A stretch of 53,152 nt of DNA. It comes from an uncultured Parvibacter sp. (GTDB lineage Bacteria > Actinomycetota > Coriobacteriia > Coriobacteriales > Eggerthellaceae). A program made the translations under genes and the position numbers. Below the pieces are notes generated by a model. That model was given only the letters and a program-made list of their open reading frames with translations. It searched no databases and was not told the DNA's origin. The stretch lies in contig CANSTH010000005.1 in NCBI GenBank assembly GCA_947649875.1, forward strand, positions 1 to 53,152. The letters run 5' to 3'. Of this stretch, positions 31,773 through 40,369 are shown piece after piece (positions within the stretch are counted from its first letter, which is position 1; the number at the start of each line of letters is the position of its first letter).

Positions 31773-33770
31773 TTAGTCGCGGTCCGAAAACGTTGCAATG
31801 GCCCCCATGAACTGGTCGCCGTACTTTTCCAGCTTGTGGGGGCCGACCCCTGGCACCTCCAGGAACTGCTCGGGGGTGCGGGGCTTGGTTGCGCAGAGCT
31901 GCCGCAGTGTGGCATCGGAGAACACGATGTAGGGCGGCTTTCCCTCCGCATCGGCTATTGCCTTGCGCAGCAGCCGCAGCTCTTCGAACAGCGCCGCATC
32001 GCTGCCCTCCAATGCGGCCACTGTCGCTGTGCCCCGCTTCGCCTTCTCCTTTTTCGGCGCGCTCTTCACGGGGCGTTTCAAGAACAGCTGGAAGTCGTCG
32101 TCCCCTGCCTTCCTGAACTCGGCGGTAAGGCCGATGGTGGGGAAAACGCCCTCTTCCACGTACAGCATGCCGCGGTTGACTAGGATATCGACAATCTGGC
32201 GAAGGTCGCGGTCGCTGGCGTTGGGCAAGCTGCCGAAGAACTTGCACTCGTTCAGGCGGTGGCGCATCACCATGTCGCTTTCCTTGCCCCGCAGCACGTT
32301 CGCAATCACTTCTTTGCCGAAACGGCCGCGCAGGAAGTGCACTAGCCGCAGCACCTGCCGCGCTTCCTCGGTCATGTCCTGCCTCTCGAAGGTGCCCTCG
32401 CAGTTGCCGCAGTTCCCGCAGGTGTCGGGGGCAGTTTCCCCGAAATAGCGCAGCAGATAGCCGCGCAGGCAATCCACGGTGTAGCAGTAGCCGATCATGG
32501 CGTTCAGGCGGTTGCGCGATACTTGCCGCTGCACCTCGGCCGCCTGGCCCTCCAGCGCCTCGCCCTCGTTGTCGATGAAGAAGCGCGAGGTGGATATGTC
32601 GTTGTTGCACCACAGCAGCAGGCACTCCGACGGCTCGCCGTCGCGGCCGGCGCGGCCCGCCTCTTGGTAGTAGGCCTCCAGCGACTTGGGCATGTTGTGG
32701 TGAATCACATAGCGCACGTTCGATTTGTCGATGCCCATGCCGAAGGCCACAGTGGCCACGATTACCGGGGCGTTATCGTTGATGAACGCCTGTTGGTTGC
32801 GGGTACGCACGTCGCTGGGCAGCTTGGCGTGGTAACTGGTGGCCCGCACCCCTGCCTCTTGCAGCGCTTCCGTCAGGGCGTCCACTTCCTTCACTGTTTG
32901 GCAGTACACGATGCCGGAATCGCTTTCGTGCTCGCGCACGTAGCGCAGGATGCGCGCCTCTTTCTGTTTGGGCAGCAGCTGCTCTACCGAATAGCGCAGG
33001 TTGGGACGGTCGAAGCCGGTGATCACGGCAAAGGGGTCGTGTAGCCCCAATAGACGTACGATGTCCTTGCGCACCTGTTGCGTGGCGGTGGCGGTGAGAG
33101 CCATCAACACCGGCCGTTTCGGCAGGTTGGCCACAAACGGCGCAATCTCCAAAAAGGACGGGCGGAAGTCCTGCCCCCATTGGGACACGCAATGGGCCTC
33201 GTCTATAGCCACGATGGAGATGGCGGTGCTCGTGGCGAACTCGGCGAAGCGGGGATCTGCCAGGCGCTCGGGGGCCACGTACAACAGGTCGAACTGCCCC
33301 TCTTTGGCGTAGTGCAAAATTGCCCCTTGTTGGCTAGCGCTTAAGGAAGAGTTGATGAACGCCGCCCGCGCCCCGGCGTCGGTGAGTGCCCCCACTTGGT
33401 CTTCCATTAATGCCACCAATGGGCTGATCACCAGGCACAGCCCTTCTGCGGCAATGGCGGGCACCTGGAAGCACAGGCTCTTTCCTGCGCCGGTGGGCAT
33501 CACTGCCAAGGTGTCGCGGCCGGAAAGCACCGCCTGCACCACTTCTGCTTGCCCCGGCCGAAACGAGGAATAGCCGAACACGTCTCGCAAAACCTGCTGG
33601 GCGCGGACGCAGGTAGGGGCGCCCGTGTGGGCCGAGGTGACGCTGCCAGTGCCCATGCGGCCCGAGGCATCGCCACTTGCGTCCGTGTGGATCGAAACGA
33701 CGCCGCCGGTGTGGTCAGGTCGGTCAGACATCCGTGAGGCGGAGGGTGAGAAGGCAGAACTGCTGGTCAT
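31773..33770 (-). CDS. recQ: ATP-dependent DNA helicase RecQ
   Basis: 3'-5' DNA helicase for repair and recombination. The DEAH helicase core has the 0-motif region FRPGQAEVV, Walker A MPTGAGKS, DEAH box IDEAHCVSQWG, motif III TATAT and motif VI QEAGRAGRDG. The RecQ zinc site has four Cys (one in MIGYCYT, then CGNCGNC), followed by the winged helix (RQC) and a C-terminal HRDC domain (about 590-660). Length of 665 aa is normal; the first 50 residues before the core are a low-complexity extension. GGAAAGGA precedes ATG 33770. Confidence 0.96.
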   Translation of the reverse strand: MTSSSAFSPSASRMSDRPDHTGGVVSIHTDASGDASGRMGTGSVTSAHTGAPTCVRAQQVLRDVFGYSSFRPGQAEVVQAVLSGRDTLAVMPTGAGKSLCFQVPAIAAEGLCLVISPLVALMEDQVGALTDAGARAAFINSSLSASQQGAILHYAKEGQFDLLYVAPERLADPRFAEFATSTAISIVAIDEAHCVSQWGQDFRPSFLEIAPFVANLPKRPVLMALTATATQQVRKDIVRLLGLHDPFAVITGFDRPNLRYSVEQLLPKQKEARILRYVREHESDSGIVYCQTVKEVDALTEALQEAGVRATSYHAKLPSDVRTRNQQAFINDNAPVIVATVAFGMGIDKSNVRYVIHHNMPKSLEAYYQEAGRAGRDGEPSECLLLWCNNDISTSRFFIDNEGEALEGQAAEVQRQVSRNRLNAMIGYCYTVDCLRGYLLRYFGETAPDTCGNCGNCEGTFERQDMTEEARQVLRLVHFLRGRFGKEVIANVLRGKESDMVMRHRLNECKFFGSLPNASDRDLRQIVDILVNRGMLYVEEGVFPTIGLTAEFRKAGDDDFQLFLKRPVKSAPKKEKAKRGTATVAALEGSDAALFEELRLLRKAIADAEGKPPYIVFSDATLRQLCATKPRTPEQFLEVPGVGPHKLEKYGDQFMGAIATFSDRD

Positions 33771-33914
33771 GGGCCGTCCTTTCCGAAGGCTGGCAGTCTG
33801 CTGATGATAGCAGAAGACGACCTCTTCTCCTTCGCCACTTGCAAGAGGCAGCTTTGGGGGACCATGCCAAGCTTGCTTCTCAGGTGACGCCGATGCAATG
33901 GAAACTTAAGGGGG

Positions 33915-33930
33915 CTTAACAAGAGTTAAG
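33915..33930. promoter_or_regulatory. Palindrome CTTAAC-AAGA-GTTAAG upstream of the C39-like gene
   Basis: Perfect 6-bp arms with a 4-bp centre, between divergent recQ and the C39-like peptidase, 64 bp before the latter's start. A nearby CTTAAG (33904-33909) and ACTTAAGCC (33945-33953) repeat the half-site. Probably a repressor operator; the regulator is unknown. Confidence 0.35.
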
Positions 33931-33993
33931 GAAACCCCATGGGACACTTAAGCCGCCTTGAGCGTAGGGTAGTGGCGAAGGAAAGGACTCAAT

Positions 33994-34842
33994 ATGACCG
34001 AAATTCGCCAAGGCGCCTCAGGGGTAGAGACGCTGTCTCGTTCGAACTACCGCAGGGAGCGTCGTGGAGCGTGCCCCTCGCGTCCCACGCCACTACCGGC
34101 TGTTGCTTCTGTTGCTTCGACCGCTTTCTGCTCCCATGCTGGCGCGCATCGCTTTTCTGCGGCGGCAATGTTGGGTTGTTGCATCGCGGTGCCGTTGGCC
34201 CTGGTGGCGGTGTTCAGCCTCGTGCAGCCGGATTTGGCGTTTCCCGGTGCCGAGCTAGCAATGGCCGGCGGTGGAGGACAGGCGGCTAGCTGGGCTCCTT
34301 CGGCGGCGTCTTCGGACAGCACGCCCCGCAATCTGTGGCGCAAGGGTGAGGTGCCCTACCTGTACCAAACTGACCCCCAATGGGCCAACGCCCCCTATGC
34401 GGGCTCGACGGTGGAGGAGGCCGGTTGCGGCCCCACCTGCCTGGCCATGGCCTACATTGCCGCCACCGGCAATCGCGACTACGACCCGGCAAAACTGGCC
34501 CAGTTCAGCGAGCAGAACGGCTTTGTGGAAGAGGGGCTCACTACATGGACCCTCATGACCGACGGTGCCCAGCGGCTGGGGCTGAACTCGCAGGAGCTGC
34601 CGGCCGATGCACGGCAAGTGGCCTCGGCAGTGGGGGAGGGGCACCCGGTCATCCTCACCGTGGGCCCCGGCGATTTCACTTCCACTGGGCATTTCGTGGT
34701 GGTGGCCGGCGTGGCCGACGACGGCAATTGGATAATTCGCGACCCCAATTCCCCGCAGCGCTCTCAGCAAACCTGGGATCCGCAGCAAGTACTCTCCCAA
34801 TGCCGCAACCTATGGGAAATATCCCCCCGCGGCTGGTTCTAA
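33994..34842 (+). CDS. Membrane-anchored C39-like cysteine peptidase
   Basis: An N-terminal basic segment of about 50 residues and one TM helix (about 52-75) place the catalytic domain outside. The domain has the C39_2-type triad: Cys in EEAGCGPTCLAMA, His in STGHFVVVAGV and Asp in IRDPNSP. Length of 282 aa fits the family. Such secreted enzymes process peptides or wall proteins; no bacteriocin genes are adjacent. GAAAGGA precedes the ATG. Confidence 0.85.
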   Translation: MTEIRQGASGVETLSRSNYRRERRGACPSRPTPLPAVASVASTAFCSHAGAHRFSAAAMLGCCIAVPLALVAVFSLVQPDLAFPGAELAMAGGGGQAASWAPSAASSDSTPRNLWRKGEVPYLYQTDPQWANAPYAGSTVEEAGCGPTCLAMAYIAATGNRDYDPAKLAQFSEQNGFVEEGLTTWTLMTDGAQRLGLNSQELPADARQVASAVGEGHPVILTVGPGDFTSTGHFVVVAGVADDGNWIIRDPNSPQRSQQTWDPQQVLSQCRNLWEISPRGWF

Positions 34843-35149
34843 GTGCTCTCCTATCCAACGTGCCAGGTACCGGTCATCAACCCCATTCGTTATCACGAAA
34901 TGGGATTGATGGGATTGTAAATGGGATTGATGGGATTGATAGTTTTTAAGTAGGGGGCGCTTCCAATTGCGTGAATTTCCGGTTGCGCTCTGGGGGCGTT
35001 GAGCGGCGCGGGAGCTCAAGCAGTCGCCGTAGTTTTTTTGAACAACGAGGAAACGGCGGATGCAATGGTTAGGGTGCCTGTGCTATCCTTTAAGGGCTTC
35101 GTGCATAAACACACCACAAACGAACAAGAACGTGCAACGGGAGCTTTTT
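34843..35149. other. Gap of 307 nt with short tandem repeats
   Basis: No gene is supported. At 34900-34938 there are four copies of ATGGGATTG (two, then TAA, then two). An imperfect inverted pair CCCATTCGT/ACGAAATGGG (about 34882-34904) precedes them and forms a hairpin with the first copy. The following gene's promoter is probably in 35030-35090 (TATCCT near 35085) but is not certain. Confidence 0.45.
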
Positions 35150-36181
35150 TTGGCAACGCGCTCGAACATAGTTTCTTTCGACGACGCTAAACGCGGCCGT
35201 GCTTCTGCGCGCTCGGATTCTTCCGTTACCGCGCCGCGAGGCGCTCGGGCGCAAAGCAGTGCGGAACGCGGCTCCAATGGCCAGGCTGGGCGGACAAGCC
35301 GCTCGTCTTCCAACGGGGCGAAGAAAACCTCGAAGGCTGCTTCCTCTTCTCGCGAGAAGGCCGTGCGTGGTGGAACGAGGACGACTGCTGCTGGGGCCCG
35401 CGGCCCAAAAGATTCGGGCCGTCCTGCTCGCTCGAGCCGCACAGGCACCACTGGCAAGCGCACGGAAGAGGCGCCCCGCCGTGGCACCACTTCCTCGCGC
35501 GGGAAAACCGCCGGTCGCGGCACTGCCGCATCCGCCCAGGACAACAAGGCGTTCTTCGATGATTTGGCCGAACGCCATCAGAAGAAAAAGCGCGCCAACG
35601 CCAAGGAGAGAGCTGATCGCCAATTCGACCGTACCTACGGGAAAGCCGATCGCGCAAAAGCGACTCCCGAAGAGGCGGGGCCCCGCGCCGCGCTGTATAA
35701 GGGCGAGATGGGCCGTTCCCACAAGCGCTCTTCCGAGAGCCTGAACAAAGACGGGCGCGCGGCGAAGTCCGCCAAGGGCGGCATTGCCGCTGAGCCTCGC
35801 AAGGGCGGGTGGAAACGGCACTTGGCGCGATTGGGCGCCGCCGTTGCCTGCGTTGCGCTGGCCTGTGTTGTGCTGTACGACCCTGCTCGCATGTACTATC
35901 AAGAGATTCGCGAAGTGGCGCGGCTGCAAGCGGAATACGATGCTATTGTGGCCCGCAACGATTCGCTGCAGGCCTCCGTGGATCATCTCTCCACCGAGGC
36001 GGGCGTTGCCGATGAGGCCCGCGAACAGCTGGGTTGGGTGAGCCCGGGGGAGAACGCGGTGAACGTCTCGGGGCTTGAGGACAAGGAATCGGGCTTCCAG
36101 GCAAACGTGGTGTCCGACCAAGTGAAGCCGCCCGAGACCTGGTACTCCTCCATCCTCGACCCCTTCTTCGGCGTCGAATAG
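35150..36181 (+). CDS. FtsB/DivIC-like cell-division protein with long basic N-terminal tail
   Basis: The C-terminal part is a septum formation initiator: one TM helix (about 222-242), then a coiled coil (REVARLQAEYDAIVARNDSLQ), and the family segment EAREQLGWVSPGENAVNV. It would act in the FtsBLQ-type complex at the septum. The first 220 residues are unusual: Arg/Lys/Ser/Ala-rich, probably disordered, cytoplasmic. The start is a TTG at 35150 with CGGGAG upstream; an ATG at 35060 adds 30 residues that look non-coding. The polyprenyl synthase gene follows after 134 nt. Confidence 0.75.
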   Translation: MATRSNIVSFDDAKRGRASARSDSSVTAPRGARAQSSAERGSNGQAGRTSRSSSNGAKKTSKAASSSREKAVRGGTRTTAAGARGPKDSGRPARSSRTGTTGKRTEEAPRRGTTSSRGKTAGRGTAASAQDNKAFFDDLAERHQKKKRANAKERADRQFDRTYGKADRAKATPEEAGPRAALYKGEMGRSHKRSSESLNKDGRAAKSAKGGIAAEPRKGGWKRHLARLGAAVACVALACVVLYDPARMYYQEIREVARLQAEYDAIVARNDSLQASVDHLSTEAGVADEAREQLGWVSPGENAVNVSGLEDKESGFQANVVSDQVKPPETWYSSILDPFFGVE

Positions 36182-36315
36182 CATCGCGAAAACCTATAGT
36201 TTTTCTGCCGGGCGGGGGAGAGGGCGGCCGCTTACCGGGCCATGTGCTATTATGTTCTGCTTGTGCGGGCGCGTTCGTGCGGCCGCATTTCTGTCCACCG
36301 CGGCCCGAGAGCGCT

Positions 36316-37365
36316 ATGACTACCATTAAAGAAATCCTTTATTCTGCAACGCCCGCCTCCAACTCCTTCCAAGAGTACTTGAACACCTATGCCGACAAGG
36401 TGGGCGATGCCATCAACGAGTTCATTCCTCGCGGAACCCATCCCGACATGGACCGCTACCTCTATGATCCGCTGCTCGCTTACAGCCAAAATGGCGGCAA
36501 GCGCCATCGCCCTCTCATCTGCTTTGCCGCGTGCCTGGCGGTGGGAGGCGATGTGGACAAGGCTCTTTCCGCTGCTGCCGCCATCGAGCACTTCCACACG
36601 GCTGCGCTCATCCACGATGACATTGCCGACGAAGCGGAGCTGCGTCGCGGCGAGACCTGCCTGCACCTCAGCGAGGGAGAGGGGCTTGCCATCAACATGG
36701 GCGACCTGGCGCTGTGCTTGGTGAACGGCACGGTTATCAACGACCCTCAGCTGGATGACACTACCAAAGTTCGCGTGGTTGCCGAGCTCATCGCTATGAC
36801 TCGCCGCACCATCGAGGGGCAGGCGCTGGACTTGGGCTGGGCCCGCGATGGCCGTTATGACATCACTCCAGAGGATTACCTGGTGATGGCCACCCACAAA
36901 ACCGCCCATTATTCCGGTGCAGTGCCGCTGGCGGTGGGCGCTATCGTGGGCGGTGGCACCGAGGCCCAGGTGGAGGCGCTGCGCAACTATGGGTTGGACA
37001 CCGGCCTTGCCTTCCAGATCCAAGACGATCTGCTGAATCTTATCGGTGCGGAAGAAGCTACCAAGAAGGATTTTCGCAGCGACATCACCGAAGGTAAGCG
37101 CACATTGGTGGTGGTGCACGCTTTGCGCAATTCCCCCCAGCGCGACCGGCTCGTGGAGATTCTCTCTGCCAAGGAGAAGGATCCGGAGGTGCTGGCGGAG
37201 GCGGTGCGTATCATGGAGGAGTCGGGCTCTATCGAGTACGCCCGCAACTATGCCGAGAACCTTACCAGCATCGCGAAGAACCGCCTCATCGATATGCTGG
37301 AGCCATCGCCTTCGCGTGAGCTGCTGCTCTCCATGGCCGACTGGTTCGTTAGCAGATTACAGTAG
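36316..37365 (+). CDS. Polyprenyl diphosphate synthase
   Basis: Trans-prenyltransferase extending allylic diphosphates with IPP. Motifs are GGKRHRP (IPP binding), the first Asp-rich motif HDDIADEAELRRG and a second motif QIQDDLLNLIG, in which the final Asp of DDxxD is Asn, as in some relatives. The length of 349 aa fits. Chain length cannot be set safely; the residues before the first motif are Ala-Leu-Ile rather than bulky aromatics, suggesting a C20 or longer product. ATG 36316 is used; upstream frame to 36244 lacks a ribosome site. The next gene starts 6 nt after the stop. Confidence 0.9.
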   Translation: MTTIKEILYSATPASNSFQEYLNTYADKVGDAINEFIPRGTHPDMDRYLYDPLLAYSQNGGKRHRPLICFAACLAVGGDVDKALSAAAAIEHFHTAALIHDDIADEAELRRGETCLHLSEGEGLAINMGDLALCLVNGTVINDPQLDDTTKVRVVAELIAMTRRTIEGQALDLGWARDGRYDITPEDYLVMATHKTAHYSGAVPLAVGAIVGGGTEAQVEALRNYGLDTGLAFQIQDDLLNLIGAEEATKKDFRSDITEGKRTLVVVHALRNSPQRDRLVEILSAKEKDPEVLAEAVRIMEESGSIEYARNYAENLTSIAKNRLIDMLEPSPSRELLLSMADWFVSRLQ

Positions 37366-37371
37366 GCGCCC

Positions 37372-38292
37372 ATGGACGTCATTTCCCTGGGGGCGCAAGG
37401 CCCTGCCGTTGAGGATGTGCAGAACCGATTGCTGGCGGCCGGATACTTGACAGAAGGCCAAGTGAACGGCCGGTTCGATGAGATTACAGCCGATGCAGTG
37501 GAGAAGTTTTCCGCCAATGCCGGGCTGGAGCCTGTTCGTGAAGTGGATCAGAAAGTATGGGCGGCCCTGGTGGACGCCTCGTTCAGCTTGGGGGACCGCA
37601 CTCTGTACCTGAAGATGCCCTACTTCCACGGGCACGATGTTCGCGAACTGCAGCAGGTGCTGGGAGTGCTGGGGTTTGCCAGCGGCTGGCAGGACGGCAT
37701 TTTTGGCGCCCATACCGAGGCGGCCGTGCGCAACTTCCAAATGAACATGGGGTTGCCCTCCGATGGCATTGCCGGTGCCTATACCTATCGGGCGCTGCGC
37801 AATCTCCACCACTCATGGGAGGGGAAGGAAGTCAGCCGCATCCCGGTTTCCATGGGCTTTGCCCGAGCGGCTGATGTACTGGAATCGAACGCCATCTGCC
37901 TGTTCGGTATCGATGAGTTCACCCGCAGTGTTGCGGCCCGCATGTCCAATCTGGCCCAGGCCACCAATCCCGCTTCGAAATTCGTCAGCGCTGAGGCGCT
38001 CACGGTAGAGCCAGACGCCACCATGGTGCTGGTAGAAGTGCTGGTGAACGGTTCGGTGGCTACGCCTTCCATCCCGTGTGTGCCCTACACCGACACCGAC
38101 GAGCTGGCACTGCGCATTCGCACCGCTATCGATGCGGCGGCCGGCGCGAAGGCATCGCCCATTCGCATCGGCGTGGTGTTGCCGGGGCGCCAGTGGATAG
38201 ACGCCGGCGAGGATCGCTCGGCCCAGCACTTCGCCATCACGCTGTTGGACGGCCTGTGTACCGCTCTGGCCGACTGGCGCGAGGCCTGCTAG
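37372..38292 (+). CDS. Protein with two peptidoglycan-binding domains and unknown C-terminal domain
   Basis: Two PG_binding_1 repeats are seen at about 5-65 (GAQGPAVEDVQNRLLAAGYL) and 80-145 (HDVRELQQVLGVLGF, DGIFGAHTEAAVRNFQ). The last 150 residues form an alpha/beta domain of unknown type. There is no signal peptide or TM helix, unlike most proteins with this domain, so it is either cytoplasmic or exported by another route. It follows the prenyl synthase by 6 nt and is probably co-transcribed, hinting at a wall-precursor link. Confidence 0.75.
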   Translation: MDVISLGAQGPAVEDVQNRLLAAGYLTEGQVNGRFDEITADAVEKFSANAGLEPVREVDQKVWAALVDASFSLGDRTLYLKMPYFHGHDVRELQQVLGVLGFASGWQDGIFGAHTEAAVRNFQMNMGLPSDGIAGAYTYRALRNLHHSWEGKEVSRIPVSMGFARAADVLESNAICLFGIDEFTRSVAARMSNLAQATNPASKFVSAEALTVEPDATMVLVEVLVNGSVATPSIPCVPYTDTDELALRIRTAIDAAAGAKASPIRIGVVLPGRQWIDAGEDRSAQHFAITLLDGLCTALADWREAC

Positions 38293-38366
38293 TCGGGGCC
38301 ATTGCCCGTGGGGTGGGGTGGGTGCGAAGAGCTATCGAGCTGTTTGGCCAAAACAATTGCAGAAAA

Positions 38367-38449
38367 TGGTAGGGGCGGTGGGACTCGAACCCACAATCCG
38401 AAGAGGCGGATTTTAAGTCCGCTGCGTATGCCAATTCCGCCACGCCCCC
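38367..38449 (-). tRNA. tRNA-Leu (anticodon TAA)
   Basis: A class II cloverleaf on the minus strand. The acceptor GGGGGCG pairs with CGCCCCT, the anticodon loop is CTTAAAA, a variable arm CTCTTCGGATTG is present, the T-loop is TTCGAGT, and CCA is encoded. Confidence 0.93.
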
Positions 38450-38563
38450 ATTGAGAAGTTGCTGCTGACGCAGCTCAGCCATGTTACCACACACCGCGGG
38501 GGTGAAATGGGCTGCTCGGCTAAAAACGGGCTTTTGTCAGTCATCGCCTTGGAAAGAGTATTT

Positions 38564-39325
38564 TCACCACCCGAACACTTCGCCCACTTTGGCGCTGATG
38601 CAGAGGTCGGCGGATTTGTCGGCGCTGGTGGGGCTTAGGTTCACGATGGCCAGCTTGTCTCCTTGGAAATACTGCAGAAGGCCCGCGGCCGGATAGACCA
38701 CCAGCGATGTGCCCGCTACCACTAAGAGCTCGGCTTGGGCGATGGCCCGCACTGCCCCCGTTATCACCTCTTCGTCCAGCGGTTCCTCGTAGAGCACCAC
38801 GTCGGGCTTCACGATGGCGCCGCAATCGGGGCAGCGGGGGACGCCATCGGCAGCGGCCTGGTGCAGCTGCATCATTTCCTCCAAATTGAAGAAGTGCCCG
38901 CAGCCGGTGCAGTAATTGCGGTGCACGCTGCCGTGCAGCTCGTACACGTTGCGGCTGCCCGCTGCCTGGTGCAGCCCGTCGATGTTTTGGGTGACCACCG
39001 CTCGGCAGATGCCCCGCTGCTCCAGCTTCGCCAACTTCTTATGGGCCTGGTTCGGCTTGGCATCGGGTGCGATCATGCGGTCGAAATAGAACTGGAAGAA
39101 CTCCTGCGGGTGCGCCTCGAAGAAGCTGTGGGACACCATGGTCTCGGGTGAGTAGGGGTATTTCTGCGAGTACAGGCCGCCGGTGCTGCGAAAGTCGGGG
39201 ATGCCGCTTTCGGTGGACACGCCGGCACCGCCGAAGAACACCATGCCGCCTGGGCCGCACCCATCGATCCAGCTGCGGAGGGTAGCGATATCGTCGGCCG
39301 TCCTTTGGTCTGCGGGGACTGTCAT
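38564..39325 (-). CDS. NAD-dependent protein deacylase (sirtuin, CobB-like)
   Basis: Removes acyl groups from lysines using NAD. The signatures are GAGVSTESGIPDFRS, TQNIDGLHQAAG, the catalytic His in ELHGSVH, and a structural zinc site of two Cys pairs (CTGC and CPDC). The NAD-binding end is VVAGTSLVVYPAAG and VNLSPT. Length of 253 aa is normal for bacterial class U/III sirtuins. The start lies 27 nt after the MerR stop, so the two are likely co-transcribed. Confidence 0.93.
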   Translation of the reverse strand: MTVPADQRTADDIATLRSWIDGCGPGGMVFFGGAGVSTESGIPDFRSTGGLYSQKYPYSPETMVSHSFFEAHPQEFFQFYFDRMIAPDAKPNQAHKKLAKLEQRGICRAVVTQNIDGLHQAAGSRNVYELHGSVHRNYCTGCGHFFNLEEMMQLHQAAADGVPRCPDCGAIVKPDVVLYEEPLDEEVITGAVRAIAQAELLVVAGTSLVVYPAAGLLQYFQGDKLAIVNLSPTSADKSADLCISAKVGEVFGW

Positions 39326-39352
39326 GGGTCGTCCTCTCTTTCGCTGCCTGCT

Positions 39353-40324
39353 TTACAGCAACGATTCGGCGCCGAAAGGATAGGCACCCAGATCGCGCAG
39401 GATGTCTTCGATAGGCATGTCTTTTGGCTTCAGATGGGCTGAGCTTTCGCCGCTGAGGGGAATCCACAGCTGGTGAAGCGACCGATAGGCATTTTCGCCA
39501 TCGCGCGCCATATGCACGATGCGGCTAATGGGATCCGAGGCTATTTCCAGGCGCTCCTTCTCCATGTAATCAAGGGCCCCCTGGAAAGAGCCATAGCAAA
39601 GTGGCGTACCTGTTCCGGAATAAAATGAGCCAGCTAAACAGAAACAGCTTGGGTAGGCTTCTAGTTCTTGTTCGTTATGGTAGGCGATTTCGTCCAGCCT
39701 ACTGTCTTCGACATAAAACCCGTAACGAACGTCATCGGGGCTGGGCCCCTCGTAAACGCCGCCAGGCAAGATAAAGGCGCCATGGTCTTTAACCCAGTCG
39801 GAAAGGATGCGGCATTGAGATGCGATGAGGTCATAACCTTGTTGGGTTTGAAGGAAGTGCATGGGAGGCCGATATTCGAAGCGAAAGCACCCGACGCTAT
39901 CGACGGTTTCCTCCATCCGGGCCGCGTCTTCCTTCAGCTGGTACATAAGCTTGGCGAGATGCATGATCGACTGATGCAGTTCCGCCTGCTTGCTGGCCAG
40001 ACGATCCAGCACAACATCGGTGTCGAAGCTATCCATGATGGAGACGACTTCTTCCATGGAAAACCCGGCCTGACGGTAGGAACGGGCCTTGATAAGCACA
40101 TTGATGTCCCAAGCGCTGTAGTAGCGGTAGCCGGAAAGAGGGTTTCGCTCGGGGGAGATGATGCCCTCGCGTTCGTAATAGCGAATGGACTCCGACGACA
40201 TGCCCACAAGAGCCGCTACTTCGCCAATTTTGTAGCGGTTCGTGTCACGCACTGCCAGTCGTACAACATCGTCCGGGGTCGGATGCATGTCGGAATCCCG
40301 ATGGTTCTTCTCCCCACTCGTCAA
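39353..40324 (-). CDS. MerR-family regulator with C-terminal effector-binding domain
   Basis: The MerR DNA-binding domain at about 28-100 shows YKIGEVAALVGMSSESIRYYE, GYRYYSAWD and KARSYRQAGFSMEEV. A coiled-coil linker (about 100-140) leads to a GyrI/BmrR-like ligand domain of about 160 residues, so it senses a small molecule. The start is taken as TTG 40324 because GGGGAGGGAG lies 5 nt upstream; ATG 40288 is an alternative with weaker spacing. It lies between the broken permease and the sirtuin gene on the same strand. The ligand is unknown. Confidence 0.8.
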   Translation of the reverse strand: MTSGEKNHRDSDMHPTPDDVVRLAVRDTNRYKIGEVAALVGMSSESIRYYEREGIISPERNPLSGYRYYSAWDINVLIKARSYRQAGFSMEEVVSIMDSFDTDVVLDRLASKQAELHQSIMHLAKLMYQLKEDAARMEETVDSVGCFRFEYRPPMHFLQTQQGYDLIASQCRILSDWVKDHGAFILPGGVYEGPSPDDVRYGFYVEDSRLDEIAYHNEQELEAYPSCFCLAGSFYSGTGTPLCYGSFQGALDYMEKERLEIASDPISRIVHMARDGENAYRSLHQLWIPLSGESSAHLKPKDMPIEDILRDLGAYPFGAESLL

Positions 40325-40369
40325 GGCATCTCCCTCCCCACTGGCAAATGCTCCAACAATCAGTCGCGA

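Noticed and set aside
34900-34938. Possible CRISPR-like array
   Set aside because: The 9-bp units are adjacent without unique spacers, and no cas gene is in the window.
35060-35149. ATG start for the FtsB-like gene 30 codons upstream
   Set aside because: The added residues are Cys/Trp/Leu-rich unlike the rest, and no ribosome site precedes it; TTG 35150 has one.
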